The notes below the pieces were generated by a model that searched no databases, had not been told where the DNA came from, and worked only from the letters and a program-made list of their open reading frames with translations. 64,000 nt of DNA. It comes from a virus. This document shows positions 9,734 through 17,467 of the stretch, piece by piece (within the stretch, counting starts at the first letter, position 1; each line of letters begins with the position of its first letter). The position numbers and the translations under genes were made by a program. The stretch lies in the IMG/VR virus record IMGVR_UViG_3300009503_000018, positions 62,001-126,000 of that record; one strand, written 5' to 3'.

Positions 9734-9903
9734 CACGAATTTTTCAAATCTTTTACATAAATGATTGTGTGATCTGTGTTCGACTTTTTTGTTGATAATT
9801 GTTCGGAATTGAAAATTCGACTACAATTTAAACACAGATACGCCCCGGAAGGCAAACGATGAAAAGCGTCCTGTCCACACTTGGGGCAAAAAATATTTTT
9901 CAT
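9733..9903 (-). CDS. Tiny zinc-ribbon protein, 56 aa
   Basis: A 56-codon frame (ATG 9903, TGA 9733-9735) encodes a protein with a clear zinc ribbon: CPKC at residues 6-9 and CLNC at 24-27. It is joined to its neighbours without gaps: the preceding gene's stop ends at 9904 and its own stop overlaps the next ATG by one base. The compact joints and the spaced cysteine pairs support a real gene. Small zinc ribbons of this sort are common phage accessory proteins; the function is unknown. Confidence 0.7.
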   Translation of the reverse strand: MKNIFCPKCGQDAFHRLPSGAYLCLNCSRIFNSEQLSTKKSNTDHTIIYVKDLKNS

Positions 9904-10140
9904 TTAAACGTATGATTCCAATTCATCAACGATGTCGTCGATCTCGCCTTCTAATTCTACGGCATCAGTGTACAACCGTTCAAGCTGGTGAGCAACATGG
10001 GCTAAAATCTCTGGTGTTGTATAGTACACTTCAGACGGCATTGGTGGCGGAAGACTCGTTTTCGCCATCCCCCGTAAAAAATCCTGGAGATCACGTACTC
10101 CAGTTCGGATATTGTTCAATAACTGCTCGTATCGCTCCAT
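9904..10140 (-). CDS. Small helical hypothetical protein, 78 aa
   Basis: The protein is acidic and helical at both ends (LLNNIRTGVRDLQDFL, LEGEIDDIVDELESYV) with a Pro-rich linker (LPPPMP) between. ATG 10140 overlaps the stop of the preceding gene by one base (TAATG). No family is recognised; it could be an adaptor or dimerising partner of a neighbouring gene product. Confidence 0.6.
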   Translation of the reverse strand: MERYEQLLNNIRTGVRDLQDFLRGMAKTSLPPPMPSEVYYTTPEILAHVAHQLERLYTDAVELEGEIDDIVDELESYV

Positions 10141-10325
10141 TAGTTTCCAACCTCGGTTTCAGATTCTTCTTCATACATCGCACTGACTAAAAGATTGAGT
10201 TTTTCAGAAATGTCCAGTAGCAATAACAAAATCAATGTATCGCGTTCTGAAAAACACCCCGCCGCAATACGAGTACGAATGTCGTCTAAGCTCAGCTCAG
10301 TAATTGTTTGAAAAGTTCCCGCCAT
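10140..10325 (-). CDS. Small helical hypothetical protein, 61 aa
   Basis: I chose ATG 10325 (MAGTFQTITEL) rather than the more upstream GTG at 10370 because the shorter form leaves a smaller overlap (34 bases) with the glycosyltransferase gene. The protein is one or two amphipathic helices with a run of five leucines (LILLLLLDISEKLN) and an acidic tail. The function is not known. Confidence 0.5.
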   Translation of the reverse strand: MAGTFQTITELSLDDIRTRIAAGCFSERDTLILLLLLDISEKLNLLVSAMYEEESETEVGN

Positions 10326-11485
10326 TGTGGCACCACATGATGCTTCCAGGTTCTGTTTTCTTGATACCACTTCCGTCCCTGAAGCGCCATCTCTTTGTAT
10401 TTTGTGTAATTAGTACGGACTTCGAGCATTGCTTTTGCGACGACGCGCGGATCAGCATAATATCGCCAATTGCTCCTGTCAGTACCAAACGGAAGAGCCG
10501 AATGACGAAGTCCGGGGTCATACAGGTAACCAAAATCTCGCACGACTTCGGGGAATGAAGTATGTCGGGGAGCGATAACCGGTATTCCAGCACAAATTGA
10601 TTCCGATATCGAGAGTCCCCAGCCGTCACCGATGGATGTCGTCAATGTTACTCGACACGCGTTGTACATGGCATTGAGTTGCTCCTCGGACAATCGCGCT
10701 GGAGACACTCGAATTGAATTATTTTTCTTGAAGTTTAGACTGTTAGCAATAAGGCGAATATTACAGCCAATACTTTCTTCTTCATTCATGTGAAGGACAA
10801 GAGTATCGTCATTGTCGACAAGATTTTTATACTCTCGCAATGCCGCAATCGAACATGGGATATTTTTCCGGACTTGATTTTTGTTAACATTAATAAAAGC
10901 AAAATCTCCAACTAACTTTTTGTAGTACGCCACGGCTGGATTTGAACCAGGCGGAATTGGTCGAAAAGTCTCCGGATCCGCGCCGTGTGGAATGACTTTA
11001 GTCCGAATCCCCAATGTGGGGTGAATTCTTTTTACCGTGTCTAAGGCAAATTCTGTGTAGGTCACAGGTACGTCAACGCAGACAAGCCAATCATACCACA
11101 CTCCGTCCAGCTCTTCGCAATCAATAGGGAAATAGCACACAACCGGAATTTGACCTTTCTTTTTTACACGCTCAACAACATCAGGCATGAAATCGCGCAT
11201 GAGCCACGCATCATTGAGTATAAAAAATAAATCGAACTGCTCGAATTCGACCCAGCGTTTCAAATGCTCTCTCCCGTAATAATCTATCGGACCTGCGCCG
11301 AGCAAAGGATTACATGCCGGATAAATCTTCAGATGAGGAAATTCGTGAGGATATCCATTATAGTTTATGCCAAATATTTTAATATCAAAATCATCAATTA
11401 GGTTAGTGAAAATGCTTTTAATAACATTTCCAAACCCGGTGCAGACAGTCGGGGTATCCCCGTAGACGGCAATAGTCTTTTTCAT
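10292..11485 (-). CDS. GT4-type glycosyltransferase
   Basis: This 397-residue protein looks like a GT-B fold glycosyltransferase of group 1. The N-terminal Rossmann half starts MKKTIAVYGDTPTVCTGFGNV, and the C-terminal half has the nucleotide-sugar region: VIPHGADPETF, FINVNKNQVRKN, and the acceptor/donor motif with GWGLSISESICAGIPVIAP containing the EX7E-like pair. Phage enzymes of this kind modify DNA bases or sugars on capsid or host surfaces; the target cannot be told here. ATG 11485 overlaps the preceding stop (ATGA) and has AAGGAG upstream. Confidence 0.85.
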   Translation of the reverse strand: MKKTIAVYGDTPTVCTGFGNVIKSIFTNLIDDFDIKIFGINYNGYPHEFPHLKIYPACNPLLGAGPIDYYGREHLKRWVEFEQFDLFFILNDAWLMRDFMPDVVERVKKKGQIPVVCYFPIDCEELDGVWYDWLVCVDVPVTYTEFALDTVKRIHPTLGIRTKVIPHGADPETFRPIPPGSNPAVAYYKKLVGDFAFINVNKNQVRKNIPCSIAALREYKNLVDNDDTLVLHMNEEESIGCNIRLIANSLNFKKNNSIRVSPARLSEEQLNAMYNACRVTLTTSIGDGWGLSISESICAGIPVIAPRHTSFPEVVRDFGYLYDPGLRHSALPFGTDRSNWRYYADPRVVAKAMLEVRTNYTKYKEMALQGRKWYQENRTWKHHVVPQWRELFKQLLS

Positions 11486-12246
11486 AGCTTCAGCTCCTTT
11501 ATAGCCGTTAAAAAGATTTTGCGATATTTTTCTTGCGCCGCAGTCGCAATGCGGTCTCCCCCGAAATCGTCCAATACTTCTGTTAGCCGTTTGGCAAATA
11601 CGGCTTGATTGATTCTTCCGGCAAGGAACTCGTTGGCCGAATCTTTCACAAGATTAGATTTTTCTGTTAATACCGTGACATACAGTTCTGTCATCTCTTC
11701 GACAAAGGTCACAAACGTTTTTTCAGCAACCCGATGGACAATATCCATCGGGTTTCTCATTTTCATAACAGTTTCTGCTTGCTCGCGCAGCTCGCGAAAT
11801 ACTGCTAGAAGCTTAAGCAAATTCGGTCCTGTATCATCACGTCCGCATTTTTCACATTTTGTCGCTGTATGGATTTTTTTCCACTCGTCGTGAAGATAAT
11901 TTACCCGATCCATGAGCGTAACCATCATGCGATCCAGGGTCTTGATCACATCAACGCGCTCTTTAAATTCCTCGGCAAAGATCGCTCGTTCGCCTTCTGT
12001 TAGGGTCGGGACACTTGGATTTCTCTCCAACTTCATTTCAATCATTTCATCGACAACATCTTTCACAGGGAAATGGTACTTAAAATGCCGCGACAGAGCC
12101 TTCTGAACGTTGGAAACTTTTCGCTGGGGGAAGTACTTTTTCGCGATCGCGTCGTATTTCCATAGATTAACCCAACGATCGGTGTGCAGAGCCTCACGCT
12201 GTTCGGGCGGAAGCTTACAAATTGAGCAATGTCCACTAAGTTTCAT
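11482..12246 (-). CDS. Zinc/HTH DNA-binding-like protein, 254 aa
   Basis: Start ATG 12246 lies 5 bases past the preceding stop; a GTG at 12264 would overlap that gene. The first 60 residues match a recurrent phage pattern of a CxxC knuckle (CSICKLPPEQ) followed by a helix-turn-helix ending in a SRHFKYH signature. A second pair, CEKC, occurs about residue 130 before a helical C-terminal half. It could be a DNA-binding regulator or a terminase small subunit-like protein; the second idea is weak because no large subunit gene is nearby. Confidence 0.6.
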   Translation of the reverse strand: MKLSGHCSICKLPPEQREALHTDRWVNLWKYDAIAKKYFPQRKVSNVQKALSRHFKYHFPVKDVVDEMIEMKLERNPSVPTLTEGERAIFAEEFKERVDVIKTLDRMMVTLMDRVNYLHDEWKKIHTATKCEKCGRDDTGPNLLKLLAVFRELREQAETVMKMRNPMDIVHRVAEKTFVTFVEEMTELYVTVLTEKSNLVKDSANEFLAGRINQAVFAKRLTEVLDDFGGDRIATAAQEKYRKIFLTAIKELKL

Positions 12247-12251
12247 CGTCG

Positions 12252-13064
12252 TTAAAACCGCCACAGCATGCTCGGAAAGCCGTGTTTTTCTACACAGTCA
12301 ACGAATTGCTTCATCGCAGGCTTTAGCGAATCATAATTTGATTTGAGAGCGTTGTATAGATCAGAATACAATGGAGTAAAATCTCCGCACTTATTAATTT
12401 CTTGAATACGTGGATACAATTGGCGAATTTCTGGGATATGTTCTGTGTGATACTTCAAAACCGTTAGCCCGTTCCGTACCATATCGTCAATGGCCGCTGA
12501 ACGTGGCTCAGCACCTTCGCGCATCGGGCGGGCCCATGTAAAATGCATGCGCGTTGTGTCCAACGGCTCATCAGAGTAATTTCCGATAATATCAGCTTCT
12601 GCTCTTTTCACGCACAAATCTTTTACAAGCAGCGATCCCCGTTTAACAATAACGGAATCAGCAAACACGTAATTCGCTATCAAATCCCCGTCGATGTGAA
12701 TTTGATTCGCCATAATCCTGTCAGCAAAGCATGGACCATAAAAGGTCATAACGGTTGCTTCAACTGTAGCAAACCGTGATTCGCCGACGATAAGGATTTT
12801 TTTCGCTTTAACGGACGCGGCATTAGAAAAAGGTTCATAACAGGCCAAAAATGAGCAGATAATTGGTCCGTGTATTGCTGTTTCATTGCGAAATACAATA
12901 TCGCCGGTGGCTTCTATTGAATTATGATGATGAAATTGGCACGGCCTTTCTACACACACATCGCCATCGACTTTAATATTGGCGTTTTTTATTGTACAAT
13001 CCGCCAACCATAGAGACCCGTTAACTTCCAAGCTGCCGGTAATATCTTTTCCTTCGATAATCAC
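12252..13064 (-). CDS. Beta-solenoid (bactofilin-like) protein, 270 aa
   Basis: Residues 1-160 consist of short strand repeats with alternating hydrophobic positions and turns (ITGSLEVNGSLWLAD, IKVDGDVCVE, IHIDGDLIANYVFADSVIV, RGSLLVKDL), the pattern of polymer-forming bactofilins and other right-handed beta-solenoids. The last 100 residues are helical. Start is GTG 13064, preceded by an almost ideal sigma70 promoter at such a distance that transcription would start at the GTG itself. It heads the block leading to the glycosyltransferase. Bactofilins normally form cytoskeletal filaments; in a phage the role is open, and a sugar-modifying or structural solenoid is possible. Confidence 0.65.
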   Translation of the reverse strand: MIIEGKDITGSLEVNGSLWLADCTIKNANIKVDGDVCVERPCQFHHHNSIEATGDIVFRNETAIHGPIICSFLACYEPFSNAASVKAKKILIVGESRFATVEATVMTFYGPCFADRIMANQIHIDGDLIANYVFADSVIVKRGSLLVKDLCVKRAEADIIGNYSDEPLDTTRMHFTWARPMREGAEPRSAAIDDMVRNGLTVLKYHTEHIPEIRQLYPRIQEINKCGDFTPLYSDLYNALKSNYDSLKPAMKQFVDCVEKHGFPSMLWRF

Positions 13065-13070
13065 GCGGAG

Positions 13071-13099
13071 ATTATACTACTGTCAAAATCTTTTGGCAA
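13071..13099 (-). promoter_or_regulatory. Sigma70-type promoter, leaderless geometry
   Basis: On the minus strand TTGCCA (13094-13099) and TATAAT (13071-13076) are separated by 17 bp. The GTG start of the beta-solenoid gene begins 6 nt after the -10 box, so the predicted first transcribed base is the start codon. No Shine-Dalgarno site is present. Confidence 0.65.
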
Positions 13100-13114
13100 G
13101 AGGGTTTGATCGTA

Positions 13115-13372
13115 TTAAATTTCAACAACCCATTGGGGAACAAATGTCCGTTCGGTAATATGGGCGGCGGAGATACGATCTAAACGAAAACCTCGAATTT
13201 CATTTTTGGTCAAATCAAAACCAAAAAACCGAATACTGCCCGGGTCTTTTCCCGAACGCCAGGAATATGGTTCGACTTCCCGTGTCGAGGTCTGCCCTTT
13301 CTGGTCCGTGTAGTTGATGATAACGGTATGTAGGGCTCTAGCCGCTTGCCGTATTGCTTCTGACGGGTCCAT
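13115..13372 (-). CDS. Stand-alone WYL-domain-like protein, 85 aa
   Basis: The small protein fits the WYL domain, an Sm-like ligand-binding fold usually attached to a helix-turn-helix in bacterial regulators. Matching positions are the first strand VIINYTDQKG, the REVEPYSWR stretch, the FFGFDL strand and the conserved FRLDRI near the end. It lacks a DNA-binding domain. WYL proteins sense nucleic acids or nucleotides and control defence genes, so a role in regulation or counter-defence is possible. It lies 50 bases upstream of the solenoid gene. The start is ATG 13372 with a weak ribosome-binding site. Confidence 0.6.
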   Translation of the reverse strand: MDPSEAIRQAARALHTVIINYTDQKGQTSTREVEPYSWRSGKDPGSIRFFGFDLTKNEIRGFRLDRISAAHITERTFVPQWVVEI

Positions 13373-13383
13373 TCCAAACGAGT

Positions 13384-13908
13384 TTAGGCTCCTTCGCGTT
13401 TAGAGCATGGGTCGTTCGGGTTGGGGAATGGAAGAATTTCGTCGTCTATTTTACCTTTTTTAATAACAGGAGAACCTGTTGCACCTTCGAAAAGATAATC
13501 AATTAGAGAAGCGGTATCGCCGTGCCATGTTGACATTTTATATTTTCTTTTCTGAATAGACTCTTCTCGAAGTTCGATTTCATTCATTTTGAAGTCCGCC
13601 GAGACAAAAACGACCCGCTTCGGACCGAAAAAGCCGATAATATACACTTTGTCTGTTAAGTCAAGACCATCATTTTGCGCGACGAGCATATGCGCATGGA
13701 GCATCCAAAAGACTTGTTTATGAGTAACATCAAAGCTAAAATGATACGCGAATAACACCCCATCACCACAAGGGAGTTCAGCAACTAACGGCGTTTGATT
13801 CATATCTTCCGGGGAGACGTTCGCAAAAGGGTCTTTGTTTTGTGCTGACACAACGGCACACAGAAACGACAACGAAAAAATAATTATAACTAAAATTTTT
13901 AATTTCAT
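13384..13908 (-). CDS. Secreted hypothetical protein, 174 aa
   Basis: The first 22 residues form a typical signal peptide: basic MKLK, hydrophobic ILVIIIFSLSFLCAVV, then SAQ before the mature part. The mature 150 residues hold two cysteines (LPCGDG and NPNDPCSKR) and beta-rich segments. A secreted phage protein might act in the periplasm or on the cell surface, for example in superinfection exclusion. No family is recognised. ATG 13908 is preceded by AGGTG. Confidence 0.7.
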   Translation of the reverse strand: MKLKILVIIIFSLSFLCAVVSAQNKDPFANVSPEDMNQTPLVAELPCGDGVLFAYHFSFDVTHKQVFWMLHAHMLVAQNDGLDLTDKVYIIGFFGPKRVVFVSADFKMNEIELREESIQKRKYKMSTWHGDTASLIDYLFEGATGSPVIKKGKIDDEILPFPNPNDPCSKREGA

Positions 13909-13920
13909 ACTACACCTATT

Positions 13921-14394
13921 TTACTTCCACGGATGGTATACATCAACTACACTTCGGTGGGGAGGGACCGTTCCGGGAAGCGGCGGAGGCGCATACATAT
14001 AATCGCGGTCGAGTAAAGGACGAGGAAATTGCTGAGCGGTAAATAATGCATCAATAGCGTCTTTGGTGAATACATCGGTTTTTTCTCCAGTTCGAAAAAT
14101 CGCCGGATCAAGAATAACCCCCTCACGAATCACCAATGGAACGACCAATTCAAATCGTGTATCGCGTCCTGTTGCTTGGATTTTGCCTGTAAAGTATGCA
14201 ACAGCATTTCGCAAAGACCCATCGGCCCATAAAGACTCAATATCGGTCTTGAAATGTGACCACGTCCCAGAAACTGGAAGTCCAAAACTCGATAAGAATT
14301 CAGACAATTTTTGAGAACCGACTCTAGCAATGGTAAGCGCGTTGGCTTCTCCGTATAGCTTAGTGTGTTGTGGCCGTTTATAATTCCTAGGCAT
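13921..14394 (-). CDS. Hypothetical protein, 157 aa
   Basis: The protein is soluble, basic at the N-terminus (MPRNYKRPQHTK) and Pro-rich at the end (APPPLPGTVPPH). The middle (GKIQATGRDTRFELVVPLVIREG) is strand-rich. It is packed between a zinc-ribbon gene and the secreted protein gene with short gaps. No function can be assigned. Confidence 0.65.
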   Translation of the reverse strand: MPRNYKRPQHTKLYGEANALTIARVGSQKLSEFLSSFGLPVSGTWSHFKTDIESLWADGSLRNAVAYFTGKIQATGRDTRFELVVPLVIREGVILDPAIFRTGEKTDVFTKDAIDALFTAQQFPRPLLDRDYMYAPPPLPGTVPPHRSVVDVYHPWK

Positions 14395-14397
14395 ATA

Positions 14398-14970
14398 TTA
14401 TGATGCGGTCCCACAATTTGTGCAAGTCGAATCGCACAAGTCTTCTCCGCATACTCGACAAGTCCCTAGTCGCACCAATGGTTCGTCCATGTTCACATAA
14501 TGACGAACTTCGGATGGAGAAAATTCGTGGGCGACAAAGTCATCATCCACGCCAATACAAGTGTCGTCGTGAATTTCGATAACATGTAAGCTCGTACCGT
14601 CGTGGAGTGTGGCGTGCGCATACAGTTTCATTGGTCCAAGAGAATTAGCTGGTTTAGTGGTGGGCGCGTGCTTTGTGGCTACGGCGTTTTGTACTTTTTG
14701 ACCCATGTCGAGATCGACTTTCGATATTGGTCTTCGGGTCTGAGCCGGATTCTCCATTGGACCAGCGACAATTTTGATGTGACCTTTGGTAATTCCTTCT
14801 ACCAAATAAGCGACCTTTTTCAAGTCCGGCTGTTCTTGTTCTGTTAGCTCAACAATACCTTCTCGATGGCAAAAATCGCTTAATTCTTTGAATGTAAAAC
14901 GATCTTTAAAAGGCAAAGTCGAACCCAAAGAGTCAAGAAAAATGAGCGCGGTCGGAACACTGCTATCCAT
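14398..14970 (-). CDS. Zinc-ribbon-tailed hypothetical protein, 190 aa
   Basis: The C-terminus carries a compact zinc-binding segment, CRVCGEDLCDSTCTNCG (about residues 170-186). The first 80 residues are helical and contain two LTEQEQ/KKVAYL segments; the middle has a short beta domain (MKLYAHATLHDG... HVIEIHDD). It is followed at 3 bases by the next gene and preceded at 1 base by the C2H2 finger gene, so the three are probably co-translated. The function is unknown. Confidence 0.65.
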   Translation of the reverse strand: MDSSVPTALIFLDSLGSTLPFKDRFTFKELSDFCHREGIVELTEQEQPDLKKVAYLVEGITKGHIKIVAGPMENPAQTRRPISKVDLDMGQKVQNAVATKHAPTTKPANSLGPMKLYAHATLHDGTSLHVIEIHDDTCIGVDDDFVAHEFSPSEVRHYVNMDEPLVRLGTCRVCGEDLCDSTCTNCGTAS

Positions 14971-14971
14971 T

Positions 14972-15229
14972 TTATCCTAAGTCCTTTACGCCATGATCCC
15001 TTGACAAATGATCGCGTAGATCTCCGCCATTTGTAAATACACGATTACAACCCGGATACCGACACTTCCACGGTCGTCCTTCAGATGGCGCCGCGATAGA
15101 AGGTCCGGCAGTGTGTGTAGGATTTGCGCCAGCACCCGACATACTTGCTCCGCCACCCATCGGAGATATGCCGGGACCGAGGACATCGGGTCCAGCCTTT
15201 TTCAGAAAGGCTCTTTTGCTCAAAAACAT
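14972..15229 (-). CDS. C2H2 zinc-finger protein, 85 aa
   Basis: Residues about 54-79 form a single classical C2H2 finger: WKCRYPGC, a 12-residue linker containing F and L at the usual hydrophobic positions, then HLSRDH (C-x4-C-x12-H-x4-H). The first 50 residues are Gly/Ala/Ser-rich and probably disordered. Classical TFIIIA-type fingers are frequent in eukaryotes and archaea and uncommon in phages. The finger could bind DNA, RNA or a protein. The start ATG 15229 lacks a clear ribosome-binding site; internal ATGs near residues 24 and 30 are possible starts. Confidence 0.7.
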   Translation of the reverse strand: MFLSKRAFLKKAGPDVLGPGISPMGGGASMSGAGANPTHTAGPSIAAPSEGRPWKCRYPGCNRVFTNGGDLRDHLSRDHGVKDLG

Positions 15230-15270
15230 GGTAACGTGACACCCCCAGTCAACAACTGGAACTTTTCATG

Positions 15271-15657
15271 TTAATTTCCAAATATGATACGTACAAGAAT
15301 CGGCGCAGCGACTGGAACATTCGCGTCAACGGAATTAGACCAAGCAGAGACCGTCGCCGCATCGGCAGTGTCAGCACGGAGCCAAAACCGAGTCGATCCT
15401 ACGCCCGTTACATTGACAAGAGTTGTGAATTCCTGACCACACGCAAATCCAGTTGGAAGAGCCACGGTAACAACCGTAGCTTTTGCATCTGGTTGAGTTC
15501 CAGCATTGGCCACAGGTTCATAAGCTAACTCATATTGCGTAATTGCGCCACAATCACTGTCTTGACGAAAGACAACTTGAGCAGGACCGCTTGCTAGACA
15601 CGAACAACTCAGAGCAAAAACAATGGGCAAAACATTACGAATCAGTTTAATAATCAC
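15271..15657 (-). CDS. Exported, possibly lipid-anchored protein, 128 aa
   Basis: The GTG start at 15657 is chosen because GAGGAG lies 7 bases upstream. The first 20 residues (MIIKLIRNVLPIVFALSC) are a signal peptide ending in a cysteine cluster (SCSC) that might be a lipobox, although the -3 residue is not ideal. The mature part is a single beta-sandwich-like domain with a disulfide-capable pair (DSDCGAI, GFACGQE), similar in pattern to fibronectin type III repeats. It could act at the cell surface, for example in superinfection exclusion or adhesion. Confidence 0.6.
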   Translation of the reverse strand: MIIKLIRNVLPIVFALSCSCLASGPAQVVFRQDSDCGAITQYELAYEPVANAGTQPDAKATVVTVALPTGFACGQEFTTLVNVTGVGSTRFWLRADTADAATVSAWSNSVDANVPVAAPILVRIIFGN

Positions 15658-15658
15658 C

Positions 15659-16195
15659 TTAATTCTCCTCTTCCCATGCCTTGATGAGGCTTATATGAAT
15701 TTTGCTGACACCTTCACGCTTCATACGTTCTACTACCCAATCGCCGAATTGGGCGGCTGCTGTTTCTCGGTCATATACTTTGGACTGATCCCGGGGATGA
15801 GAAAGAACGTCGGAATACTTCTTATGACAATTATCGCATTCGTAGGGATTTCCTTCTTTCGTTATATTTGGGGCTGAACAAGACTCGCACTCCCACAAAA
15901 TATGAACTTTATTTCCAACTAACGTGCGATAGGCAGCTTTCGCATAATCCTCTGTTGAATCTTCCTCGGCGATAAGACACCTTTCCTCGGTTCCCTCTTC
16001 TCCGACTCGAACAATGTAGGATCGGCCATCTTCCCCCGCTTCCATTTTCCATACTGGCTCATAATTGTCTCGAATACGATAGAGTCCCCCAACTTTAATT
16101 AAATCAGACCGTTTTACAATAGGCATAGGCGGCGGTTGGTTCCGCCCACGAACCCAATTTCGTAGATTTTCCCAATTAAAGCGCAATGTTGCCAT
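15659..16195 (-). CDS. Zinc-ribbon hypothetical protein, 178 aa
   Basis: I use ATG 16195 because a strong GGGGAGGGG site is directly upstream; the longer GTG start at 16219 has none. The protein has a basic N-terminus (WVRGRNQPPPMP), a short beta domain and a zinc ribbon CESC...CDNC about residues 115-133, followed by a helical tail. It is separated by 80 bases from the sigma-like gene on its left. No family is recognised. Confidence 0.65.
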   Translation of the reverse strand: MATLRFNWENLRNWVRGRNQPPPMPIVKRSDLIKVGGLYRIRDNYEPVWKMEAGEDGRSYIVRVGEEGTEERCLIAEEDSTEDYAKAAYRTLVGNKVHILWECESCSAPNITKEGNPYECDNCHKKYSDVLSHPRDQSKVYDRETAAAQFGDWVVERMKREGVSKIHISLIKAWEEEN

Positions 16196-16275
16196 TTCCC
16201 CTCCCCAAGGATTACTCACGAGAATTCAACTATTTTTTTATTCAAGAGAATACGTTTTCCCATAAAATAACCTAA

Positions 16276-17304
16276 CTATTGTTCAATTTGAAAGCGTCGA
16301 ATAAGCTTGTCAAAAGTCGTTGTTGAAATCTCTAAGATCTCCGCCGCCCGTTTCTTCGAACGAAACAGCTTTAAGCTAATAATCAGTATTATCTCTATTG
16401 GAGTATTGTATGATGACTGTAACCGATTGATGATCGGAGGCCATAGTTTCTTACATCGTTTTGAACAATAGCCAAAGCCTCTTTCAATAATAGTTTTTGT
16501 CGGTTTTAACTCATTTTGACAAAGCCTGTTTGCGCATTTCTTAGGCGTTCTGCGTCCTGGGATTGGCGTCCGTAATATAATGTTGGTGTTGCAATCATCA
16601 TCCGTACTTTGCTGAATATACTCCAGCGGCAAAGACGGAGATATTGGAGCTTCAAAAGGGACTTTTACTTGTTCAGTTGTTTTATATTCATTGATTATTT
16701 CAAATAACAAATTTCTCGATTGTTCGAGATTCAAATCTTGTCGGTTTCGCGCTTGGCTTAAAAGGTCTAAACGGCGCTGTTTAATAGCGTAATCAATAAA
16801 GTCCTCTTCGGGGGGTTGTGAAGAGTACACATACTCTTCTCCGACGGAGTTCATAAAATCCCCCAAGCGCTTTTCTATTTTGTCCTTACTGTCGTTGTCG
16901 TTGTTAAGGATCTCTCCTTTTAGTTCCTTTCGGAGTTTAAAAAGAGAAATTCCGAAACGCGAACGAAATTTTAAAATATAGTCGCGAATCGCGTTCCGAA
17001 CAACCGCTCTTACGTACAAATAGAATTCTTCTTCTGAAACAAACCGGGGCGGATGCTTATTAATTTTTTGTAAAAAATTAAGTAAGCTGAGATACCCCTC
17101 TTGTTCCAAATCTGCCCGATCATCCGGATTTGTGTGCGTCCCATATTCTTTGTGAATGAAGCCTTTAAGCCAAGGTTTGAGGACTTCGATTATTTCTTCG
17201 GGCGCGGGGGGACGATACTTGCGTACATATTTCCTTTTTCTATGCGCTGTTTTATTTTTATGTTGTTTGATAGTTGTGATATATTTATATTCTCTTCTTC
17301 GCAC
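16276..17304 (-). CDS. Sigma70-like factor with zinc knuckle
   Basis: Residues about 40-125 resemble sigma region 2: DLEQEGYLSLLNFLQKI, then FYLYVRAVVRNAIRDYI, which fits the core-binding and -10-melting helices. The middle is a variable linker. About residues 260-290 are a zinc-knuckle-like segment (CANRLCQNEL...GYCSKRC). The last 45 residues (KKRAAEILEISTTTFDKLIRRF) look like a helix-turn-helix. The protein may redirect host RNA polymerase to late or middle phage genes. The GTG start 17304 overlaps the preceding 60-aa gene by 20 bases. Confidence is high for the sigma 2-like region, moderate for the function. Confidence 0.7.
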   Translation of the reverse strand: MRRREYKYITTIKQHKNKTAHRKRKYVRKYRPPAPEEIIEVLKPWLKGFIHKEYGTHTNPDDRADLEQEGYLSLLNFLQKINKHPPRFVSEEEFYLYVRAVVRNAIRDYILKFRSRFGISLFKLRKELKGEILNNDNDSKDKIEKRLGDFMNSVGEEYVYSSQPPEEDFIDYAIKQRRLDLLSQARNRQDLNLEQSRNLLFEIINEYKTTEQVKVPFEAPISPSLPLEYIQQSTDDDCNTNIILRTPIPGRRTPKKCANRLCQNELKPTKTIIERGFGYCSKRCKKLWPPIINRLQSSYNTPIEIILIISLKLFRSKKRAAEILEISTTTFDKLIRRFQIEQ

Positions 17305-17467
17305 GCTGTTTTTCAGTCTTGGAAAATTGAGATCGTGCGTTTTTTGCGAAAACTGCCTCCTTTTGTTGTTGTAATGTTTTGATAGTTTCCTTTCTTAGAG
17401 CTACCAACCCCTTTTCATAACGCTTGAATGCTGCGTCAATCATACGAAAAACATCTTGGGGTATCAT
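17285..17467 (-). CDS. Small basic helical protein, 60 aa
   Basis: The protein is one long basic helix (FRMIDAAFKRYEKGL, RKETIKTLQQQKEAVFAK, KTEKQRAKKR). ATG 17467 overlaps the stop of the deoxyribosyltransferase-like gene (ATGA), and its end overlaps the sigma-like gene. The coupling supports translation; the role is unknown. Confidence 0.5.
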   Translation of the reverse strand: MIPQDVFRMIDAAFKRYEKGLVALRKETIKTLQQQKEAVFAKNARSQFSKTEKQRAKKRI

